In this document: piece by piece, positions 6,777 through 10,591 of the stretch | Numbering within the stretch: position 1 is the stretch's first letter | Layout of the letters: every line of letters begins with the position of its first letter | Source of the DNA: Paracoccaceae bacterium | Lineage (GTDB): Bacteria > Pseudomonadota > Alphaproteobacteria > Rhodobacterales > Rhodobacteraceae | Length of the DNA stretch: 10,591 nt | Direction of reading: 5' to 3' | Assembly (NCBI GenBank): GCA_013214715.1 | Contig: JABSSB010000085.1 | Span: 1-10,591 of the forward strand | Translations under genes and position numbers: made by a program | The notes under the pieces: generated by a model | Database searches by the model: none | Seen by the model: the letters and a program-made list of their open reading frames with translations, nothing else | What the model was told of the DNA's origin: nothing

Positions 6777-7856
6777 ATGAGCGAAGCCGTACGGGATTAC
6801 TCTTTGGACAACCTTAAATGGGCGCTCACAATGCTGGTCATTCTACACCACACTGCGGCGCTCTGCGGGCTCGATCCATTTTCATACAACCTCCCTGACC
6901 TCGGAGCAAAGGCGAGGCTAGAGTATAACCTTTTAGGTGCATTCCAAGGTTTCAACCAGGGCTATTTCATGAGCCTGTTTTTCTTTATCTCGGCCCTTTT
7001 TATTCCCGCCTCCCTGGAGCGAAAGGGTGCCGCGACATTCATGCGAGACAGGCTAAAACGCTACGGAATTCCAGTCATCCTCACCGTTATGGTCATCTTA
7101 CCCATCGCTGACATCCTCGCCTACATGCAAAGCAACAGTTTTGAAGAGATCATAAGTGGTTACTTTGGCTATGCGATAGGGAATTTTGCCAAATTAAATC
7201 CACAACTTGGCGTAGCTTGGTTTCTTTGGACACTGCTCGTCTTTACAGGAGTTTATTTGCTTTGGGCTTGGTTTCGAGGGTTTGATACTGTTCCTAAATC
7301 TCAGAAGCCGTTCCCTGCATTTTGGAAAATATTTCTTTTTGCTTGCATCATGATACCGATCAATTTCGGAGCTTTGTCGATTGAGGAACGCTTTGGAGAA
7401 AACTTCTTAGGATTTCACCACATCAAGTATTTCCCGATGTACATTGCGTCTTTCGCATTTGGTATAGTCGCAGCACAGCATAGATGGATAGAAAAGCTGT
7501 CCATCAAGACGGTTGTTCCGTGGACGCTTTTGGCGATCCTTGGCTATGTCTGGCGCGATATTGGTGAAATGGTAACCCGACCATTTACGGTAATCGGCAT
7601 GAGTATCTTCCTGATATATTCATTTCGACAAGCCTATCCAAGCAGCAACAAAATCACAGTAATGCTCACGCGCTCGGCATATGCCGCATATTTGATACAG
7701 AACATTACGATCACGTTTGTTGGGGTCGGTTTGTATTATGTCATGACGGACAATCCGCTTGCCAATTTCTTTATTGCCAGCGTGTTCACAGTGCCTCTTA
7801 GTTTTCTTGTAGGCCACTACTTGCGACAGCTCCCGGGGCTTCGGAAAATCCTTTAG
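6777..7856 (+). CDS. Membrane acyltransferase, Acyltransferase_3 family
   Basis: A 359-residue integral membrane protein of the family that moves acyl groups onto sugars, glucans or other cell-surface molecules (OpgC/OafA-like). The N-terminus has the family signature: LDNLKWALTMLVILHH (10-25) with the candidate active-site His24/His25, then FFFISALFIPASL (68-80) and FMRDRLKRYGIP (88-99), the basic loop that follows a membrane segment. Some eight to ten hydrophobic segments span the rest. The best general match is to the OpgC-like branch, but the acceptor is unknown. AGG at 6770-6772 lies just before the ATG at 6777. GC content, counted by eye on sample lines, is about 45-48 percent against above 60 percent in the cox-type genes, and AT-ending codons are frequent, suggesting transfer from another source. 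It stands alone, with a terminator on each side. Confidence 0.88.
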   Translation: MSEAVRDYSLDNLKWALTMLVILHHTAALCGLDPFSYNLPDLGAKARLEYNLLGAFQGFNQGYFMSLFFFISALFIPASLERKGAATFMRDRLKRYGIPVILTVMVILPIADILAYMQSNSFEEIISGYFGYAIGNFAKLNPQLGVAWFLWTLLVFTGVYLLWAWFRGFDTVPKSQKPFPAFWKIFLFACIMIPINFGALSIEERFGENFLGFHHIKYFPMYIASFAFGIVAAQHRWIEKLSIKTVVPWTLLAILGYVWRDIGEMVTRPFTVIGMSIFLIYSFRQAYPSSNKITVMLTRSAYAAYLIQNITITFVGVGLYYVMTDNPLANFFIASVFTVPLSFLVGHYLRQLPGLRKIL

Positions 7857-7976
7857 GCCTTGGACCAACCAAATTGTAGCAGATTGTTATGGGTTCAACC
7901 CCGCCATGTCTTGCACCCATGACGACCATCCGCCCGGAGTTTAGGGGCTGATCTATGCCCCACTGCTCGGATTGCG

Positions 7977-8001
7977 GCCGCGCTGCGCTGCGGCGTTTTT
8001 T
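7977..8001 (+). terminator. Probable intrinsic terminator after the acyltransferase
   Basis: GCCGC (7977-7981) pairs with GCGGC (7990-7994), extendable by one G-U pair, and is followed by G and six T residues (7996-8001). It lies 120 bases after the acyltransferase stop. An outer ATTGC/GCAAT pair (7971-7975 and 8002-8006) encloses the T-run. The stem is short, so confidence is moderate. A small GGGGC/GCCCC hairpin sits just upstream at 7944-7961. Confidence 0.5.
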
Positions 8002-8082
8002 GCAATCTGCGGCGGGGTGTCACAGGCTTTGGGTGGCGTCGCGAGGGTAATCAGGGTCACGGTTATGAGAAAAGCTGGTCCC

Positions 8083-8547
8083 ATGTTCGGCATTATCCTG
8101 TTTCTCGTCCGTCTGATGTATCTGGCCTATTGCGGGGTTTCGGTCTTGATCCTGGCCCCGTGTTGCGCGGTGTTGGCCGCGGTCCTGTCGGGTGGGGCGC
8201 CGGTCATGGCGACCAATAGGCAGGTCTTCATGGAGCCGCTGGGCGGCTAGGTGATCCGCTTTTTTCCGCTGTTCCTGCCGGGTGCGATTTTCGGCAAGCT
8301 GATGGACGTGTTGGGCTGTGCCAAGGTGATTGCCGACGCGATTGTGAAACAAGTGGGGCCGGGTCAGGTATTGTTGGCCGTGGTGGTGGCCTGCGACGTG
8401 CTGAGCCATGGGGGCGTGTCGCTGTTTGCGATCACGTCGCGCACGCACAAGAAACGCCAGGCCGATATCTTTGTTGTCGTCGTGGCGATCCCGCCGGTGG
8501 CGTTGGTGGCGATTTTGATCCTTGGGTCGATCTTCGGGTCGTTCTGA
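8083..8547 (+). pseudogene. GntP-family permease remnant (in-frame stop and large internal deletion)
   Basis: In one frame this stretch encodes the start of a GntP-type (gluconate/organic acid) permease, LMYLAYCGVSVLILAP, then PLGG, a TAG stop at 8248-8250, and on without a shift VIRFFPLFLPGAIFGKLM and CDVLSHGGVSLF. It then jumps to what I recognise as the family's C-terminal end, ITSRTHKKRQADIFVVVV and LGSIFGSF, closing at a TGA. The total is about 153 sense codons, whereas GntP-family permeases are about 450 residues, so roughly 300 are missing from the middle. The sequence on both sides of the TAG is continuous with the family, so this is one broken gene and not two small genes; the GTG directly after the TAG is coincidental. 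Membrane transport is not expected from the product. I chose the ATG at 8083 from the family's usual start; one at 8065 is also in frame. Confidence 0.82.
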
Positions 8548-8751
8548 CGCGGCGCGCTGCGTCCATCGCCCTTGGTCCAAGAATCTCACATAAAACCCGC
8601 TGCGTATCGCGGCCGAGCCTTTAGACTTACGTTTCACACAGCAGGCATGGCCATAATTCAGAGGTTCGCCGCGGTGAGCGCCAATCTCTGAGATGCGGAC
8701 AAAGCTGCCGTCGCGATTTTCCGCATGAATGACGGCTGTCTTGCAGGCGCA

Positions 8752-9492
8752 TCACGATGACAGGAGAAGATCATCTTTCGAGATTGATGGCTCAAATGCG
8801 TCCTTGGGCAGCAAATGAAATGATGTTTGGGTCGTTTTGGCCGCTAGAATGCGGTCGCAGCGGAAGGTGCGCGGGCGATCTCTAAGGTTATCAAACGCCA
8901 CAACGTACCAAATCGGGTATTTGAGCAATAGATAATGCGGCGCAATTTGACGGTGTGACGTTGCACCGTCTTCCCTTTGATAGCGAATTTCCAGCTCTGT
9001 GCAGGTGACAAAGGCTTGATGTAAGGCTTGAACAATTCGTTTCGGCGGTGTCTGTGCGCTTGCTTGAACAAGTGTTGACGCCGTGATGCCTATCATGATG
9101 CGCGACTTCAAACGGTCGACTTGTCTTCGTTTTTCAGGCGAAAATGACGCCACCAACTGTCGCCGCACGGACCCAAGGTTCGCCAGAAAAATCGGAGATT
9201 GCATCTGCTCCGCGACAGCGATGCTGATCAAAAGATCGACCGCGTCCGCATAGGACAGGTTTAGCCGCCCCACACCCCAGTTTCGATCCAATCTGACACC
9301 CCCGCCGCGCCCGCGATCTGCGTCGATCTGCATCCCCTGTTCGCGCATGAACAAAAGATCACGCGTTATTGTGCGGGCGCTGACGCCATGCTGTCGTGCA
9401 AGGTCTTTGACCGTACAGTGAATGTCTTGTTTCAGTTGGACGGCGATCAATTCGATCCGCCGAAGCCTTTCGGCGGCACTGGTTCTGGGCAT
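8752..9492 (-). CDS. WYL-domain transcriptional regulator (YafY/DeoR-like HTH)
   Basis: A 246-residue DNA-binding regulator. The N-terminal winged helix-turn-helix covers about residues 8-70, with CTVKDLARQHGVSARTITRD (26-45) as the HTH core and RGRGGGVRLD (60-69) as the wing. The C-terminal WYL domain includes LEIRYQRED (167-175), PHYLLLKYPIWYVVAFDN (185-202) and RTFRCDRI (208-215); the signature WYL reads WYV. WYL domains sense small ligands, often nucleotides or nucleic acid. I chose the ATG at 9492 because the protein then starts MPRTSAAERLRR, as is usual; an open frame continues upstream to 9594 but adds an unusual Cys-rich stretch. No good ribosome binding site is visible at 9492. The gene is divergent from the VOC gene, which it probably regulates, a common arrangement for this family. 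Base composition is lower in GC than the operon. Confidence 0.88.
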   Translation of the reverse strand: MPRTSAAERLRRIELIAVQLKQDIHCTVKDLARQHGVSARTITRDLLFMREQGMQIDADRGRGGGVRLDRNWGVGRLNLSYADAVDLLISIAVAEQMQSPIFLANLGSVRRQLVASFSPEKRRQVDRLKSRIMIGITASTLVQASAQTPPKRIVQALHQAFVTCTELEIRYQREDGATSHRQIAPHYLLLKYPIWYVVAFDNLRDRPRTFRCDRILAAKTTQTSFHLLPKDAFEPSISKDDLLLSS

Positions 9493-9614
9493 CCAACAAA
9501 TAAGACATAAAATGACGTATTTATCAATATGACGATCGTGGGACTGGCGGCTTTGACGGTCACCGGCCCGGAAGGGGCGCAGGGCCTCTGACACAGAGAA
9601 CAGGACGCAGTACT
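9493..9614. promoter_or_regulatory. Divergent promoter region between the WYL regulator and the VOC gene
   Basis: These 122 bases separate two genes transcribed away from each other, so both promoters and any operator should be here. An AT-rich inverted repeat ATAAA (9507-9511) / TTTAT (9520-9524) with an 8-base spacer, and the palindrome ACGATCGT (9532-9539), are candidate regulator sites. No -35/-10 pair stands out. Confidence 0.4.
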
Positions 9615-9971
9615 ATGAAAATGACTTATTTCGTCGTTGGAACCAACGCCATGGAGGCATCAAAGGCATTCTACGATACTCTCTTTGAAGGGATGGGGCT
9701 TCAAACTCTCTCGCCATCAGATCGGATGACCTATTGGATGGGAGAGGACTTTGCCTTTGCAACGGCGATACCTTTCGACACCAAGCCAGCCACAAATGGA
9801 AATGGCACCATGGTTGGCTTTTGTGTGGAGACAAAAGAAAACGTCGAGAGGATGCACGCATTGGCCCTCCAACTTGGCGGCACCTGCGAAGGTGTGCCAA
9901 ACCAACGTGGGCCGAAATACTCTGCCTATGTAAGAGACCCAGACAGCAACAAGCTGTGCTTCTCCGACTGA
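9615..9971 (+). CDS. VOC-family (glyoxalase-like) protein
   Basis: A 118-residue single-repeat vicinal oxygen chelate protein, the size of one VOC module; such proteins act as dimers. It shows the usual start TYFVVGTNAMEASKAFYDTL (4-23), a central VGFCVET (67-73), and the closing YSAYVRDPDSNKLCF (102-116). Classical metal-binding glyoxalases carry His in the first strand and Glu in the last (GNxxE); here the first strand has TYFVVGT and the last reads NKLCF, so the usual ligands are not visible. The reaction is therefore unknown. AGGA at 9602-9605 precedes the ATG at 9615. The gene is divergent from a WYL regulator that is its probable controller. The family is clear, but function, for example stress or xenobiotic resistance, cannot be claimed. 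Confidence 0.87.
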   Translation: MKMTYFVVGTNAMEASKAFYDTLFEGMGLQTLSPSDRMTYWMGEDFAFATAIPFDTKPATNGNGTMVGFCVETKENVERMHALALQLGGTCEGVPNQRGPKYSAYVRDPDSNKLCFSD

Positions 9972-9990
9972 TCCATCCACAAAAGCCGCC

Positions 9991-10027
9991 ACGTCCGCTT
10001 CAAACTTGAGACATAGGAAGCGGACGT
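9991..10027. repeat. Inverted repeat after the VOC gene
   Basis: ACGTCCGCTTC (9991-10001) and GAAGCGGACGT (10017-10027) are perfect 11-base inverted copies separated by 15 bases. TTTG follows the second arm, too short for a clear T-run, so a terminator role for the VOC gene is only possible. The sequence from here to about 10075 resembles degenerate intergenic repeats I recall from Roseobacter-type genomes (a ...CGGTCACTTTGGGC... element), but I cannot confirm that here. Confidence 0.5.
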
Positions 10028-10158
10028 TTGTGCGCCGTGCAGGATCGGTCACTTTGGGCGCAATCCCGTGGGGGGCATGTGTATGCCGTACAACTGGGAA
10101 TGCGTCCGCGTATCGTTGCGGGGGCTCAAACCCATATCTGGCCTCAGCCGGGTGGGGT

Positions 10159-10591
10159 TTAGTCCAGCCCGAAGCAGTTTGCGTATTAGGTGATTGTTGC
10201 AGGCCAGTCCGAGAAGATACCGACCACACCGACATCCTGTGCCAGCGCGTCAATATAATCGTACGTCACCCCGTCGCTGGTGGTGACATCCGCGATCGAC
10301 TGGTAAAATCACCCGCCGCCGCGCACCAGCGGACCCGAGCGTGCGATGGTCCAGGTGATGATGTTCAGATCCGCCGCCTTGGCCTGCGTGGCCAGCTCAG
10401 AAGGCACAATCTCGCCCGTGGTGGCGGCACTGTCGGCGGCGTCCATCTTGGGCGTCCGCGTGCGGTATTCGGCCAGCGTGATCTCGGATGTGCGGCATTC
10501 GGCAGCGGCTTTGGTGACGCCATTGGCCGGTGTGAACGGCGTCACGCAGGTCGATGCCAGTGGCGTGGCCAGAATGTTGGTTCTGCTTTGC
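10159..10591 (-). pseudogene. Glycerophosphodiester phosphodiesterase-family remnant, 5' end beyond the window
   Basis: Reading the minus strand from the window edge gives TNILATPLASTCVTPFTP and ITLAEYRTRTPKMDAADSA, typical of the middle of a bacterial GDPD-family protein, which hydrolyses glycerophosphodiesters. After AATT it jumps to GEIVPSELATQAKAADLNII and SGPLVRGGG, the C-terminal part of the family. The intervening region, expected to be over 100 residues, is missing. A TGA (10309-10311) stands where the family has Trp in GGGWYYQSI, and translation continues in frame as FYQSIADVTT and VGVVGIFSDWPATIT. Next comes TAA (10186-10188) where the family has Tyr, then YANCFGLD and the likely old stop at 10159-10161. 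Two nonsense codons plus an internal deletion, all in one frame, make this a pseudogene. Its N-terminal catalytic part is outside the window, so the state of the active site is unknown. Confidence 0.82.

Noticed and set aside
7886..7915. tRNA T-arm-like GGGTTCAACCC, a possible attachment site
   Set aside because: The flanking bases do not form the 5-bp stem around a 7-base loop, and no other tRNA arm can be drawn.
8251..8547. A separate small membrane protein starting at the GTG after the TAG
   Set aside because: It continues in the same frame and in family order from the preceding GntP segment, and no ribosome binding site is visible.
8020..8637. A 205-codon minus-strand open frame over the permease pseudogene
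   Set aside because: It is mostly the antisense of GntP coding sequence. The first 30 or so codons, beyond the pseudogene, match nothing I know.
8548..8751. Gene or repeat in the gap between the permease pseudogene and the WYL regulator
   Set aside because: These 204 bases have no supported frame. They vaguely resemble degenerate intergenic sequence in Roseobacter genomes, but nothing firm can be shown.
1..10591. CRISPR array, rRNA, tRNA genes, transposase or integrase genes
   Set aside because: No regularly spaced direct repeats, RNA gene signatures or recombinase motifs were seen on either strand.

Overview
The window looks like a piece of a high-GC alphaproteobacterial chromosome, most likely Rhodobacterales (Roseobacter-type). 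I infer this from the GC-rich codon use, the close resemblance of every recognisable protein to Rhodobacteraceae families, and a GC-rich hairpin followed by a GGGAGTATTTGG-type tail between two genes, which I recall as a dispersed intergenic repeat of that family. No species can be named from the sequence.

Layout. Bases 1-566 hold no convincing gene but carry several palindromes and hairpins upstream of the main operon. Bases 567-6466 hold five plus-strand genes: an XdhC-family cofactor-insertion protein, a molybdopterin-binding protein, and the three subunits of a CoxSLM-type molybdenum hydroxylase (2Fe-2S subunit, molybdenum subunit, FAD subunit). The molybdenum subunit carries AYRGAGR at the active-site loop, and the gene order is S-L-M. 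Both mark a 'form II' (putative) enzyme rather than a proven aerobic CO dehydrogenase, so its substrate is open. Two consecutive hairpins, the second with a T-rich tail, close the operon at about 6516-6580.

Bases 6777-7856 encode a membrane acyltransferase (Acyltransferase_3 family) with clearly lower GC than the operon, suggesting acquisition by transfer. The rest is accessory or decaying sequence: a GntP-type permease pseudogene (8083-8547) with an in-frame amber codon and about two thirds of the protein missing; a minus-strand WYL-domain regulator (8752-9492) divergent from a small VOC-family protein (9615-9971); and a minus-strand glycerophosphodiester phosphodiesterase-family pseudogene (10159 to the window end) with two nonsense codons and an internal deletion.

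How it works together. The XdhC-like and molybdopterin-binding proteins are expected to prepare and insert the molybdenum cofactor into CoxL. CoxL would hydroxylate an unknown substrate, passing electrons through the CoxS 2Fe-2S clusters to the CoxM FAD. Nothing downstream of the operon is obviously linked to this function. I see no unambiguous new multi-gene system. The most interesting leads are the unknown substrate of the form II enzyme, the structured sequence upstream of and inside the operon, and the matching decay pattern of the two pseudogenes.
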